Of a stretch of DNA of 64,000 bases, positions 11,169 through 23,992 are shown piece by piece; within the stretch, counting starts at the first letter, position 1, and every line of letters begins with the position of its first letter. Origin of the DNA: Populus alba (lineage: Eukaryota; Streptophyta; Magnoliopsida; Malpighiales; Salicaceae). The position numbers and the translations under genes were made by a program. Under the pieces are notes generated by a model. That model was not told the DNA's origin, did not search any database, and worked only from the letters and a program-made list of their open reading frames with translations. The stretch is taken from positions 54,567,416 to 54,631,415 of the forward strand of contig NC_133284.1 in the NCBI RefSeq assembly GCF_005239225.2. Reading direction: 5' to 3'.

Positions 11169-14105
11169 ATGTCCCATTACCAAGGGGATGATGCTGAATA
11201 CATGGCAGATGAATATGAAATGGAAGATGCTGACGATGACATGGACGAAGAATTTCGTGCTAGGGAGATGGGCTCAGACTCTGATGTTGATGAATATGAC
11301 TACCTGGTTTGTGATCTCTACTACATTATTCTTACAGGCAATCCTAGACAATTATTGCCACTGTTACCTTGGTGGTTTAGAGAAAGTAGCATTTTTGTGT
11401 TGTTCTGCTGCAGAATAACAAAGTAGCTGACATGTCTGCTGCTGACGCTAGAAATGGAAAAGACATCCAGGGAATTCCTTGGGAAAGGCTTAGTGTTACT
11501 AGAGAGAAATACAGGCAAACAAGGCTAGAACAATACAAGAACTATGAGAACATACCCCATTCTGGGGAAGTTTCAAGAAAGGTGATTTCTGATTTCATCT
11601 CTTTTCTAAGTGCTCCGTGTCAGCAAGATTACTTCAACAGTTTCATAGTCTCTTTTGCTGCATGCAGGATTGCAAAATTACTAAAAAGGGGGGCTTGTAT
11701 TATGAGTTTAGACGAAATTCTAGATCTGTCAAATCAACCATTCTTCATTTTCAGGTTAGTGAGAAGCCAGTTTTTTCTACAGTGAAAATTGTGACAAATC
11801 ATGGAGTCAGCATCTAGTAGATTTTAGATTTATGATTGAGTGAAGATAGGCATGAAGTAATTGTGATTTTTGAGTGACTGACATACATTTATCTGTGATT
11901 TTTGGTGATGCAGTTGAGGAACTTGGTTTGGGCCACAACAAAGCATGATGTCTACCTCATGTCACATTTCTCTGTCACTCATTGGTCCTCCTTAACTTGC
12001 AGCAAGTCTGATGTTCTTGATGTTTCTGGACATGTGGCACCAACTGAGGTCAGTTGATACACTTTCTTTATCTGTGTTGCAGATTGGTATTTAGATTTGA
12101 TTTCTTCCATGAAATTGATCAATTTATTCTGTCTTCTAGAAACATCCTGGAAGTCTGTTGGAAGGATTCACACAGACTCAAGTTAGTACTCTAGCAGTAA
12201 AAGGTAATTTGCTAGTTGCTGGAGGGTTCCAGGGAGAACTTATTTGCAAGGTAAGTTCAGAATCTTTCTTTTGCAAGTCTTTTTCTTGAAACAGGTAAGA
12301 GACCATTGTTAGTAGATAAATGCCACTTGTATTAGGTGCTGGTACTTTATCTGCTTGTATTGTCACTCGGAAGTTTAAAGTTTTTCATTAAGTTTTTTGG
12401 AAACTATAATCATGTCACCTCTCAGATTTGATTTTAATGATTTCTCTGGCAGTAACAAACAAAGGCTAACAATCAAGCTTTTTTTTCTGGAATGCAGCAT
12501 CTAGATCGGCCTGGAGTAAGCTTTTGTTCCAGAACAACTTATGATGATAATGCCATCACCAACGCTGTTGAGATTTATGACAGTCCAAGGTATTTATTTT
12601 CCATTGTACTGATGGTGGCCTATAACTTTTCAATGCAGAAATAACCTACCTCTGTTGTTTAAATTGCCAGTGGTGCCGTTCACTTCACTGCTTCAAACAA
12701 TGACTGTGGAGTTAGAGACTTTGATATGGAGAAATATCAGCTCTCAAAGCATTTCTGTTTTCCTTGGCCCGTGAATGTGAGTAAATAATACCCAGTTTGG
12801 TTATTGGCCATGTTTTTTCTTGTATTTGTAACCCATGCTCTACAATTTGTGATACTTGGAACTCTTGCACTGATTACTCTAACAATGCCACTCATAGTTT
12901 CTCCTCTATCACCACATGCAGGTGGGTATTATGGAATTAGTGGCCTTCCAGATAAAAGGTTGGATTCCTCTTATAGAAAGAGGAGATCAAATCTTAGTAA
13001 TAAATCTAAATTTTGTTTTCCACAAATACAGATTAGTACTGCATCTAAAATGTCAGGTCTTCTTAGATTAACTGGTTCTGAGCCTTGTATTTATATAAAT
13101 TGCTCTTGGATCATCCATTGGGATTTATTTTAATCTTTCTGCAAGGGTTGCTCCATATGAAGTAATTCAACTGTTATCAGTGCTGTATCTTTAGCCTCCT
13201 CACCGAGTGGTTGTTAGGCACTGGGTGAGGAATGACACATCAAGCATTCAGGGAATCAGCTACTTATGATGTTAATTTGATGGCATGCTGACAATTTGTT
13301 GTATAAAGAATATTATTTCCTTGTCTCTGCAATGTTGAGTCCATTTTGCTTGATTGTATAAATGTTGTTTTCTTGAGTTATGTTTTTGCCAGTTGAGGCA
13401 TGATGATGTAGCTGTTGCGTTTCAAGATAGAAGGGGTGGCTGAGGCCAGATTGCTTTAACAACTGGAACATGCATAGAAACATTTGATGGTGATATCATG
13501 TTTTTTGTGTCATGTATGCAGCATACTTCCCTTAGTCCTGATGGAAAGCTTCTAACAATTGTCGGGGACAACCCAGCTGGTATGTTGGTGGACTCCAGCA
13601 CTGGAAAGGTACTTGTCTTTCCCGGCCATCAACTTTTCAAATATGAATTCTGCATAGTATACGTGGTAATCTGAATTTTGAATGCTTACAGAAAGTGGCA
13701 TCCTTGTCTGGGCATTGGGATTTCTCTTTTGCTTCAGCGTGGCATCCTGATGGGGTCACCTTTGCTACTGGGAACCAGGACAAAACATGCCGCATTTGGG
13801 ATGCTCGAAACCTGTCCGAGTCAGTTGCTGTTTTGAAGGGAAATCTTGGTGCAATTCGATCAATTCGTTTCACATCTGATGGCCGATATATGGCAATGGC
13901 TGAGCCTGCAGATTTTGTGCATGTTTATGATGCAAAAAATGGGTATGAAAAGGAGCAGGAGATTGATTTCTTTGGTGAGATATCTGGTGTGTCATTCAGT
14001 CCGGACACAGAGGCTCTTTACATTGGAGTGTGGGATCGCACATATGGTAGCCTCCTTGAGTATGGCCGTTGCCGGAACTATTCATACCTTGACTCCTTTG
14101 TTTGA
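11169..14105 (+). CDS. WD40-repeat (transducin-like) protein, nine exons
   Basis: Exons: 11169-11306, 11414-11581, 11668-11754, 11914-12048, 12140-12250, 12498-12589, 12671-12776, 13522-13608, 13692-14105. All junctions are GT-AG and the total is 1338 nt (445 residues). The N-terminus is very acidic (YEMEDADDDMDEEFRA). WD-type repeats follow: TLAVKGNLLVAGGFQGELIC, FSFASAWHPDGVTFATGNQD with KTCRIWDARN, and IRSIRFTSDGRYMAMAEPAD. The length and exon content fit the plant family containing At5g56190, At1g55680 and At3g13340. Its molecular function is not established; WD40 propellers are protein-interaction scaffolds. It lies next to PsaG in the same orientation, as the paralogue At1g55680 does in Arabidopsis (from memory). 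Confidence 0.92.
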
Positions 14106-15544
14106 GTTGACTGCAGATATGTGTGTTGGTATGGTTTTTTTTTACTTGATGCAATTGAGGAACACAATAAAATCATACAATGTAGAATAAGGTTTAGGTG
14201 TATATGTATTGCTGTTGTGGAATTTTAGGTTCTCGTGGTTCTATTAGTCTTGGTGCCACTGTTGTTGGGTTATTATAAGATGTGTAGAAAGGAGGGTATG
14301 TACAGGAGGCTAGAAAGTAACATTCAATGCGAGCAAGAAAATGAAATCGAACTTCTGCTTCTTCAGGTAGAGGACATTTTGTAACTTTTTTCCACTTTCC
14401 AATGCCTTAGTGATCTTATTTCTTGTGATTTGTCGTCTTTCTGATTGGTTTCCTGCTCCACCTTTTTGCAATTTGCAAGGTGAAAAGGAGATTAATGATC
14501 CTAACTAAACCTTTGTTTCCCCAAATTATTTGAGATTCACTAGTGAACTTGCTTTCTGATATGGGCTGTGCAATTCTTGACGAAACGTAGAAAGTTATCA
14601 ACTACAAGGCGACATCCCTTGCACAGGTACCTTTCAGGTCCTCCCATTCTGGTATCGAATCTAAGACGTTTATGGCACCTTTTCCTACAAACATCCAATT
14701 TATCATCTTCCCGATCATATGATCAGGACTGCTACTTTTGCCTCTCACCATTTTCATTGTTATTTTTATGTTCCTTTTCTTCTAGGCTAAAGGCACCGAT
14801 AGGGTGTCTGATTCTCCTTATTCTGATAATTCTCCATAAACATATTTTTATTAATTTACTTTCATCTTGTAGCAATCTGCGATGTATGATCTCCACTTGA
14901 TTTGCCATTAGGGAACTGTTTCTTGTAAACTCGGCATGACTTCTGTTCAAGATGATCAACAAATTAAGAACAATACCAAAGTTTGATGATGGGATTAGAG
15001 CAGCAGTGACGTGATTTGGGGAGAGCGTGAGTGTCTATTTATTTATATTTGATTAAGCAGAAAAGGCAACCAGACGAGGTTTCGTTTTTGGCCTCTTGAT
15101 TAGTGACTGTTTGTCTGACCAGAAAAAAAACATCAAATAGAAATGTAAAAAAAAAAAAAAAAAATTGTTTATTTTATTAATAATATTTATAGTTTATCTC
15201 CAATATTAATTTCGGTATTCCAAGTTGAGGGAAAACATTCGATTTTTTTTAACAAACTTGTCCTTGGAGGCTAGACAATTATAAAAGTGGTGTGAAAAAT
15301 TCCAGGGACACCATTCGCATTTAGGGCCAAAAATCTCTAATCCACAAAGAACCAATGAAGCAAGGCCACCTCACCAACCAAAATCTTCCTCTTATCATAT
15401 CCATCCTCACAACATAATCTCCCTTGGCTACTCTATACCACCACTAGTGGAGTATATGATCTTTATCCACCATTGCACAATCTCAACCTCTCCAAATTTC
15501 TCAAAATCCTCTCTTCAACTCACAAGGCAGGCGCACTTCCACCG
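14106..15544. other. Intergenic region between WD40 gene and PsaG gene
   Basis: The first few hundred bases are probable WD40 3' UTR; a polypurine segment near 14280-14370 could be a spliced 3' UTR exon. An A-run lies at 15146-15163. The 300 bases before 15545 form the PsaG promoter and leader. No additional gene was recognised. Confidence 0.45.
15280..15286 (+). promoter_or_regulatory. Candidate TATA box for PsaG gene
   Basis: TATAAAA at 15280-15286, about 260 bases before the start codon. A CTTATC (reverse GATAAG, I-box like) lies near 15391, as seen in light-regulated photosynthesis promoters. The implied leader is long, so the transcription start could instead be nearer the gene. Confidence 0.3.
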
Positions 15545-16024
15545 ATGGCAACCTCCAGCTTGCTCTTCACGCCCTCTATCCAAAAGAACCACCACAACCT
15601 CAACCCCTCCAACCTCTCATTCCAAGGCCTTAGACCCCTCACCAGGGCCAAAACCACCTCCCTCTCCAAGATCAGCACCGCTGCACCAAAAAGGAGCTTA
15701 GCTGTGAAAGCAGAGCTTAACCCATCACTGGTCATAAGCTTGAGCACAGGGGTATCACTCTTTTTGGGAAGGTTTGTGTTCTTTAACTTCCAAAGGGAGA
15801 ACGTGGCAAAACAGGTGCCTGAGCAGAATGGTTTGACTCACTTCGAGGCAGGAGATAAGCGTGCCAAGGAATATGTAAGCCTCCTGAAATCAAATGATCC
15901 AGTTGGTTTCAACATTGTTGATGTTCTTGCTTGGGGATCCATTGGCCATATTGTTGCCTACTACATCTTAGCCACAGCCAGCAATGGCTATGACTGGGAC
16001 CCCAGCTTCCCATGTTGCTTTTAG
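15545..16024 (+). CDS. PSAG: Photosystem I reaction centre subunit V (PsaG), chloroplast precursor
   Basis: Intronless, 159 residues. Residues 1-56 form a Ser/Thr/Lys-rich, acid-free transit peptide ([15 protein letters not shown]). Mature PsaG begins [20 protein letters not shown], with two membrane helices: residues about 60-78, and about 128-148 around [21 protein letters not shown] stromal loop between them carries [11 protein letters not shown] and [20 protein letters not shown]. Family knowledge: PsaG sits at the edge of the photosystem I core in the thylakoid membrane, helps stabilise the complex and binds chlorophyll near the LHCI belt. An in-frame ATG at 15473 would add 24 residues that do not fit a transit peptide start. 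The end ([13 protein letters not shown]) is slightly longer than the usual NGYDPSFFG-type end. Confidence 0.95.
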   Translation: MATSSLLFTPSIQKNHHNLNPSNLSFQGLRPLTRAKTTSLSKISTAAPKRSLAVKAELNPSLVISLSTGVSLFLGRFVFFNFQRENVAKQVPEQNGLTHFEAGDKRAKEYVSLLKSNDPVGFNIVDVLAWGSIGHIVAYYILATASNGYDWDPSFPCCF

Positions 16025-17548
16025 ATTTATTGTTCTGCCTTCAATTGATTGTGCTTCACTTGTGTAAACCTTGTATAGTGGTTCATTAGAGAGGCTTTCG
16101 TTTCTTCTCTTTTTTGGGAAATTTAAGGTTCGGATGATCATCTTGAATATGTGTAATCTTTCCCTTTCCTTGCCTTGTGATGTTCAATTGAAGCACCAAA
16201 ATGATTAGCACCGCACCCTGCTATGTTGTATAGTGAAAAATTAAAACAAATAGCTTTGAACTTAAAACGAACACAACAAAAACAAATGAGTGAGTTACAG
16301 ATGGTAAGAATGGAACTTATAAAGAGTAGCTTTGAACATTACAACTCATTTGCAGAATTATGGCAAAAATTGCCTAATTATATGGATTAATCGGTTGCTT
16401 TGGCTGAGAATCATTAATACCTCGGTAATTTGCTGGGGGTTATTGTGAAATAATCAACAGCACTTGGGCAAGTAATTGGCATGAATGGAGTAATCAGTCG
16501 GGAAGGGTGTCTGATAGTCAGCAATTAAGTTGCATTACTGTTAAGTGGGTCTACTGTGTTATGTTATTAATAATCTACTTGCCTATAGTATTTCTTGCTG
16601 TTGTGATGTCAGTAAATATTAAAGTTAATATTTTTTACTCCGACAAAAGTTGATATTCTTGACTCTGACAACGACAATAAATATCAGGATTGATATTTCA
16701 GCTTTTAACTATAGTATCAACTATCATGTCATCACATTGATCTTTTCTTGAAAACAGACTTTATCGCTTTTATTTGTCTATGTTCAAAACAACTGGCTTT
16801 ATTATTATTATTCACTATAATTGAATTTTGTGAAACTCAAGGACTAACTAAGCACCTATTCTTAATTTGATTCTCGTCATTGACATGCTCCAAATCTTGC
16901 ATGTTCGAACTGTATTTCCTTGGTAAACTAGAGGCTTTGCAATTAATTAAGGTGTAGCTTCAAGCAACAGCCATCTACTAATAGTTTTGCTTCCAAGAAA
17001 CTGGAAAAAAAAAATAAAAAAAACCGAAGAAGATCGATTAGCCTTGCTGCTAGGAAGGAACAAAAACAATAACCTAACGAAAGCAGCTCCATCCACTGTC
17101 ATCGAGCAGCACCACCATCAGTTTCATTTAGACAGTCATACGACACCAAGGATTCAACAGCATTGCATGGTTGACATTCGACACCAGAATAACTTGAAAT
17201 TAAAATCCCAATTCCCCCTTGGAACCATATTTTTATCAATCAAACATGATTTTGCTTATTTAAGATCAACTTGAATACAATCCGAGTTTCAACTCATAAA
17301 AGGGGCATCACCAAAGAGAGAAGGAAAAGGATGAAAAAGACCCTATCATCTTACGAACTTTACTCAACAGAAATACAAGAAGAAATGAATTACAAGTGCG
17401 ACAACGAAAATCAAAAACTTTGTTACAACTACAACCGCATCGTCTATTCCAACCCCAAAAAGAGAGAAAGTTCTACGTGAAAATATGATATCCAATCTTT
17501 GCTTGGAAATGTTGAGAATGGACAGAGAAGAAAGACCTGTTGTTTTAT
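16025..17548. other. Convergent intergenic region PsaG / WIP
   Basis: 3' UTRs of the two convergent genes at the edges. The middle (about 16200-17450) is AT-rich with only short, low-complexity open frames. No gene was seen. Confidence 0.5.
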
Positions 17549-20500
17549 TTAAGTGGGTGCAACCACCCCAGAAGAGGGTGATAACTGCGACACTAACAGC
17601 CAAAAAACCAAGAAAAGCAAAATCAACTGGATGAAAAAACATGCAGTAACCTCACATACTTTGCTCTGCATCTCAAACACCTCTTCGGTCCCTAAAACAT
17701 CTCCACAGTATTTTTCTAGCTGCTCCGCTTGTTTCTTTAGTGACGCAGCCTTGATTTCTGCTTCTCCTAGCTTATTTAGCATCTGCACTTGCTCACCAGC
17801 CATAGCCTGTTGTTCCTCAAATAGGGCGATTTGATCACCTGCAGCAACTCTCAACTTCTGCAGATTCCTTGTTAATGCCAGACACTTTATCTCAGCCTCG
17901 ATCTTTTGCTTGAAAAGGCCCTCAAGCTCGTTCTCAAGCTCTCTAGATTTCTCTTGTTGCAATTCTGCGGTACTCACTGATTCTTCTTTTGGTGACTTGT
18001 CACCATTCAAGGAGGCTTCCAGTTCAGCAACCATCGTCTCCTTCATCTTGAGCATGGCCTTGGTCAACTCCAGGCTGCTTTCCAAGTATTTTACATTCTG
18101 TGTTAAGCTTAATACTTGGAACTCCAATGAACTTGATTCTTTGAAACTTTCAGAATCAAACTTGTCAGATAAACTCGATTCATGGATTTCTGGATCAGCT
18201 AAAGAGGAATCTTCCACTACACTGCTAACTTTCCCGATCTCCCCCAATTTTTGAACCTCTGCAAGAGAAGACATAATTCAGTTAACTATGCTATCATACT
18301 ACCTTTCCATTTTATCTTGCAGAAAATCGACACAAGGTCTTCATCCACAACAAATTTATCTGACGCAAAAGATGTGCCATCAACAACTTGAATGAAAGGA
18401 CAAGCGCTATCTAGAGGTATCAACAGGTGAGGGAAAAGGGAAACACCAGGAACCAATTCAACACCAGACAAGTGACCCAAATTAGGAGACTGACCATAAT
18501 TACCTAAGACACGGATCAATTCTATACATAAAATGGGTGAAAACACTGTGTGCCAGAGACTGGAATACAGTATGAATGCCACTTCAAAATGATGACCATG
18601 TAATTCAAGCCCATATCTTGCTTCCAAGCAACACTTAATATAAAACGATAATTAATTTCAAAGTAATTGGCAAATGGACTGCTCAGATGAAAAAAATCCT
18701 GAATTGCATAAAAGGGAGATAATTGTTTTTACTGGAATCCCTAACTTCTGCTTTCTTAGATTAGAAAGGTAAGTGGAGTTTAAACAAACAATAGCAGTAG
18801 GACAGTAGGGTTTGACTTCCACAGACTGCAAGTCCCAATGTTGACCATCAGCTGCAGGCCATAAGGGCTGTGCTCAGCCAGGCACATCTCTTGCAGGGAG
18901 GGCTCTGGGCCTGGGTTGGTGGAGGATTAGTCAAGTCCAACGATGGATACCCCACCTCCTCAATACTAAAGAAAGAAAAGGGATTTGAAATGTAAGTTCC
19001 AGATTGAAAATTGATATAAAGGGAGAAAGAAGCATTCAGCCAGTGGGAGATGATTGTTCTTATTGGATGCCCTAACTTTTGTGTTTTGGATTGAAGATGC
19101 AAGTTCCAATTAAAAACAGATACTGACGGGAAAGAAACACAACCTAAAGCGTGAGATCAATATTTACATCACAAAGAAAAGACTGGCTAACCATATATCC
19201 TCATGCAAACCAGTTATACCAAGTACGAAGCAAATCTTTGAATGTGTAACAGGAATAAACAGCAGGGACATGATTAGCCTTGGAATATAAATCTTTCGAC
19301 CTTCAAATTGAAATATGTCTAGTAAACTAACACCAAATCCTATTGATAGCACGTACGCTGAGCTACTGCTCTTCCTTCTAAGAACCATGCTTCTCAATAA
19401 TTTCACAATTACATTTCTGAGAAATGCTGATTACTATCGATTAGGTATGTGTCTATAAGGAGAAAAGGCAAAACAATTACATAGATACCTGGAAGAAGCA
19501 TTACAGGACTATCTACAAAAAATTGTCAACCTCTAAAACCAAACAGCTATAGCAAAAACAAATTATGAGGTAGGATACAACTGCAAATCAACAATACAAT
19601 ATATGATAGCACACAAATGGCCTCTATAAAACACGTCATAAGAAAAGGATTATCAAATCCGATAAAAGATAGTCAAACCAACCGTTTTCAAGAGCTTTTT
19701 GCACAGATTGGAGGGAAAGTATAGACTCATCCCATTGATCCTGATCTGCCGAGGGTCGGTGATCAACCCTTTTTTCTCCCTTATCCGTCCAAGATGCTTC
19801 TGCAGCTAATTCATCTTCTGAAACATCTTCAACTTCTCCAACATTCTCCTGCCCATAACCAGTATGTACATCCCCGCTGAATTGTTGTTCACCTGCATGG
19901 GCTTCATCACTGTTTTCTCCGTCGTAAATCATTGACCTTCCACTTTGCTTTCCGTTACTGGTCACAGAACAATCACCCTGCATAAAGACAAAGTTGGAGC
20001 TTCTTGAATCAGATTCCATGCTGGAATGAGAGTTTTCCTTCTCGATTTTGACCCTTTCTCCTCTAGGCTTCTTACCGTTTTCTACCCATCCCTTCCCTTG
20101 TTGAACCTGTTGAGCTGAACTACCCACACCCTTCCCACTCAAACTCTTCACCCTGTTCTTGTCCCGTGCATACCCTGACAATGCAGGCAGGTCATGCCTC
20201 ACCCTAGGAGCACTAGCTGCTGTTGAGGACTTGCTACTCCGATCCTCACTATTCTCAGAATCCATGCCAGCTGCGAAAGCAGATGCAACCATAAATATCG
20301 ATTCCAAACTAGACCCTCGGGTCACAAACGCATCACCAAGAGCCACATTTCTAAATAGATTGGCCGATCCAAAAGAACCATCGCTGTTTTGCATGACCTC
20401 AACCGGCTTTAATTTTGTTGGTTCAGCCTGATTCACAGCGCCAGAGAATACTCGTTTCAATACTTTACTGTTATCTGCATCGGCACTAGCATCCTTAACA

Positions 20501-20868
20501 ACATCTCTCCTAATTCGCCTCCATTTCTTCAAGCCAAATCCCTTAGTCGGAGGTGACCCTCCAGCTGGAGATATGGCCGTTGAAGGCGATGACTTCCCTG
20601 AATTCCCCACTTGCTCACTTCCCACACCTTCCTTAACTTCTCCATCATGAGGCAATGTATTCGTATCACCATTACCATTAGCACCCATGTCATGAATTAT
20701 CCCATTCGAACATGATCCATTAGCCTTTATCTTACTGTTATCATCCCCACCATCACCATCTCCATGATTTAAGGGACAGTCAGGGGTTGTGGTTGGGATG
20801 ATGGTGGTGGTAGTTAATTCATTATCTTCAACAGATTCAAGCGCAGGACTTTCACTCTCCAAATCCAT
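17549..20868 (-). CDS. WIP2: WPP-domain-interacting protein (KASH-type outer nuclear envelope protein), two exons
   Basis: Exon 1 is 19683-20868 and exon 2 is 17549-18258. The intron of 1424 bases is GT-AG (AAC G / AG GTT), giving 631 residues. An acidic, low-complexity N-terminus precedes the conserved KKWRRIRRDVVKDAS motif and the ALGDAFVTRGSSLESIF motif. A long coiled coil spans about residues 430-590 (EFQVLSLTQNVKYLESSLEL to LKKQAEQLEKY). A transmembrane helix (about 600-618, FFIQLILLFLVFWLLV) and a short tail ending VVAPT follow. Family knowledge: WIPs anchor RanGAP at the plant nuclear envelope through WPP domains and bind SUN proteins through the KASH tail, forming a LINC complex for nuclear shape and movement. 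It is closest to Arabidopsis WIP2 (At5g56210) by neighbourhood; WIP1 or WIP3 cannot be excluded by sequence alone. Confidence 0.9.
18259..19682 (-). other. Large intron of the WIP gene
   Basis: The 1.4-kb intron between the two WIP exons contains only short open frames. A sequence around 18840-19100 partly echoes sequence around 18700-18790 (AATTGTTTTTACTGGAATCCC versus GATTGTTCTTATTGGATGCCC), perhaps a small internal duplication. Confidence 0.5.
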
Positions 20869-21600
20869 AAATCAGAGGTTTAAAGGGTGGTCTCTCTGGA
20901 TCAAGATCAAGAACAAAGAACTATCATTCCAGCAGTATTATGTCCAAATCTGGAAAATAGAATAAAATATATAACACTTTGCATCAAATTCAAATAACCC
21001 CTGATTCAATTTTCCTATCCATGAACAGATTAAAATGAATTAAACAAATCCAAAAGAAAGCATAATTCAAAAGAGTGAGATATATTATTGAAGGGAAAAA
21101 AGAGAGAGTGAAAGATAAAAGGATATACCTTTTTTATATCCATATAACTAAAAAGGAAAGCTTTGAAATGAAAATTGAAGAAGGAAGGCGAATGGAATGA
21201 TGGGGGAAATCAAAAGGAGATAGCAACCATAAACTGTGCTTGAATTTGCAATCTTGTACAGAAGCAGCGCGTCCTGGCGTGGCTGGAATGAAATAATTAA
21301 TATTAATAAAAAAAAAAGAAAAGAAAAGAATGAACGTGGAGAGAGGAAGATAGGGCCACATGGAAGAGGTAAGGATGGCCCAAGAACCCAACGTGTCCAA
21401 GTGGGGCATTTCTGGCCATTGGATCACCATCACCACCTGTGATTCTCTCGTTAACAACCACCCTGAGATCTCATCACATCTGACAAAAGTGTCGGTCTCC
21501 ACTCTCCTGCTAACACCATGCTCTTTACTGACAAACTATATATATTTAACCCAAAAAACCACATGAAAAGATGAAATCACCCCTGGGTCGGTCCTTTTCT
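20869..21600. other. WIP gene leader and promoter region
   Basis: On the minus strand a probable non-coding or short-ORF first exon ends near 21130 (ATATAAAAAAG before GTATAT), suggesting a 5' UTR intron. Pyrimidine-rich leader sequence lies further upstream. No gene was recognised. Confidence 0.35.
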
Positions 21601-23184
21601 TTCTTTTTTATTGTAAGGGCAGAAAGGTCTTTTAATAATCTTAAAAAAAATACAATGACATGAGCACCTTTTGCTAGCTGTTCGTGTTTTTTTGGGCTCG
21701 GGGCTAAGTAAGTAATTACACTATTTTTTTTAAAAGAAAAAAATTGCAGTAATCCCTAGCAATTCTTTAGTGACAGATTAATATCTTAAAATGACTCAAT
21801 TAACCCTACAACCAGGACATCCAAAAACCACCTGAAAGGATAAAACCGACATTACATTGTCACAATTCACAATGTAGTATCTCTGTTTCCATAGTGAATA
21901 CCACATGAAAACATCAACATGTTTTATATCTTTGTTAAATATATATCTCGCCAGTGTAATGTTATGCGGGGTGAGTTGATTTTTTTCTAATAAAAAAATC
22001 TATGTAAATTATGATACCTCGAGCTTTTTCAAGTTGATTTGATTAATCTATAATTTGAAATAACTCCTAAAAAAAAAATTAGAATACTTGAGGTCCAATA
22101 AAGTCAAATTATATATATAAAAAATTAAAGTTAAATTGGACTAATTTAATAAAAAAAAAATAAATAATAATCAAAACAATAATAACAAAATTTGATATAA
22201 AACTAATGAAAGAAAATAATGGGGGATTTAATATAAAAATAAAATTAAAAAAAAAAGAATAAAAAAGCAATTAAAAGAATAATAACCAAAATTGGATTAA
22301 AAAAATAAAATAAAACATTGAGGGATAAAATTAAAATAAAAAAAATTAAGAAAATAATAAAAATGAGCAATTTAAAAATGAAAAAAATCTAAAAAAACCA
22401 AGAAAAGGATAAAAAAAATCAAGAGAATGAATATTATATTTAATATAAAAACAAAATAAAAAAGAATGAAACTAAAAAAAAATAATTTAAAAAAATCAAA
22501 ATAAAAAAAATACTAATCAAAAGAAAGAAAATTATAATTGAATTTTTTATTTATTATTTTATTCAAAAATAATACCATATTTAATTTTTATCTAAATAAA
22601 AAATTAAATGATTAGTTAATGAAAAATAATGTCAACACCCGTTAATTTATTGCATGATAAAAAATCTAATTGATCTTGGTAGCTTTGGTTGTTCGATCCA
22701 ACCCGTGACCTGAGATATAACAAGGGTTGATTCTCAAGCTAAGTCTTAAAAATATTATAAAGAAATAAAAAATTCAATAATAAAAAATAAAATTGCCACA
22801 AAAAAAATTAATTAAAAAATTCAAAATAAAAAAAATTTCCAATACCAGTCCTTTCTCGAATCTTCCAACATGGTTTGAGTGTTGTTTACTGTTTTTCTTT
22901 TTCATGGGTCCTCTGTCGGCTCTTGTTGGAATCTTGAGGGGTTTTTTTTTTAAGACAAAAAAAAGAGTTGAGATATTTAAGAAATTGTGCTCCTTCTTTT
23001 AATATTATAAGTTAAAATTTTAAAAGAATTAATTTTCTTCAACATACCATGTCATTGCAACGATGTGTTTATGAAATCAGATAGAAGATAAAATTTAGTT
23101 TCGATTTTTTTTAGAAAAAAGTATATACATTATAAGGAATCTATTTCACAAAGATTTGGGATAAAAGGAGGTGATAAATATGGT

Positions 23185-23375
23185 TGTTGTTGTTTTTTAA
23201 ATTGTTTTTTTTACTTAGAAATACATCAAAATAATATTTTATAATTTTTTTAAAATTATTTTTGATATCATCACATCAAAATGATTTGACAATACTAAAA
23301 ACATATTAATTTGAAACAAAAAAATAAAAACTTTTTAATTTTTTTTCAAAAACGTTTTTTAAACACAAAAATAAA
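23185..23375. repeat. Dispersed AT-rich MITE-like repeat, copy 2 (inverted)
   Basis: This carries the reverse complement of the shared core (CATCACATCAAAATGATTTG and ATTTTTGATATCATCACATC) seen at 8.3 and 24.7 kb. Confidence 0.42.
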
Positions 23376-23947
23376 TAGAGGTCTCATGTCACCATTAATG
23401 CATCTTTTTTTTTTTTTTTAATTTCTTGTCTTCTTAACATATGGTACATACAACATGGATCGAATATAAAAATCCAATATTGTATGGTTACTAGCTAGAA
23501 TTGTCTGGTTTTCTTTGTAATTTCTTGCCTTGTTACTAGAATCAAATTTCTCTTTCTATATTCACATACATCATGTAAATTATACTTGTCGTGTCTATCA
23601 ATGATGATGATGTCCACTTGATTTGACTCTATGTAATAAGACGGTCATGAAATAATCCTACTTCATTTGATCCTTTCAAATAAAAATTTAAGGGGAAAAT
23701 CATCTAACTATTTTATAACTTAATTGTTTTTATATTTACCCCTCATGTTCTTAAAAAATATAATTTATATTCTAAGCTCTCCTACACGTCCTAAATTATT
23801 TTATAGTTTAATTTATTTTACATATATAAAAAATATAAATTATAATTTTTTAAAACATGAAAGATGAGTACAAAAATAAAGATGATTAGTGTAATTTTTT
23901 TAAAATTTAAACGAGTTGTGAAAGTTGTGAAATGGGGTAAGACTATG

Positions 23948-23949
<2 letters not shown>

Positions 23950-23984
<35 letters not shown>

Positions 23985-23992
23985 AACCGAGG
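23950..23992. repeat. (TA)n microsatellite
   Basis: Uninterrupted TA dinucleotide run of about 21 units. Confidence 0.9.

Noticed and set aside
13040..13133. Long open frame in the WD40 gene intron (from 12804)
   Set aside because: It crosses the splice donor at 12777 region and intron sequence only, with no conserved features.
15473..15544. Upstream in-frame ATG for PsaG
   Set aside because: The extra 24 residues do not look like a transit peptide start, while [11 protein letters not shown] does.
18259..18274. ATG at 18274 as start of a separate coiled-coil gene
   Set aside because: It lies just upstream of a splice acceptor (TTGCAG before AGGTTC) that joins in phase with the WIP first exon.
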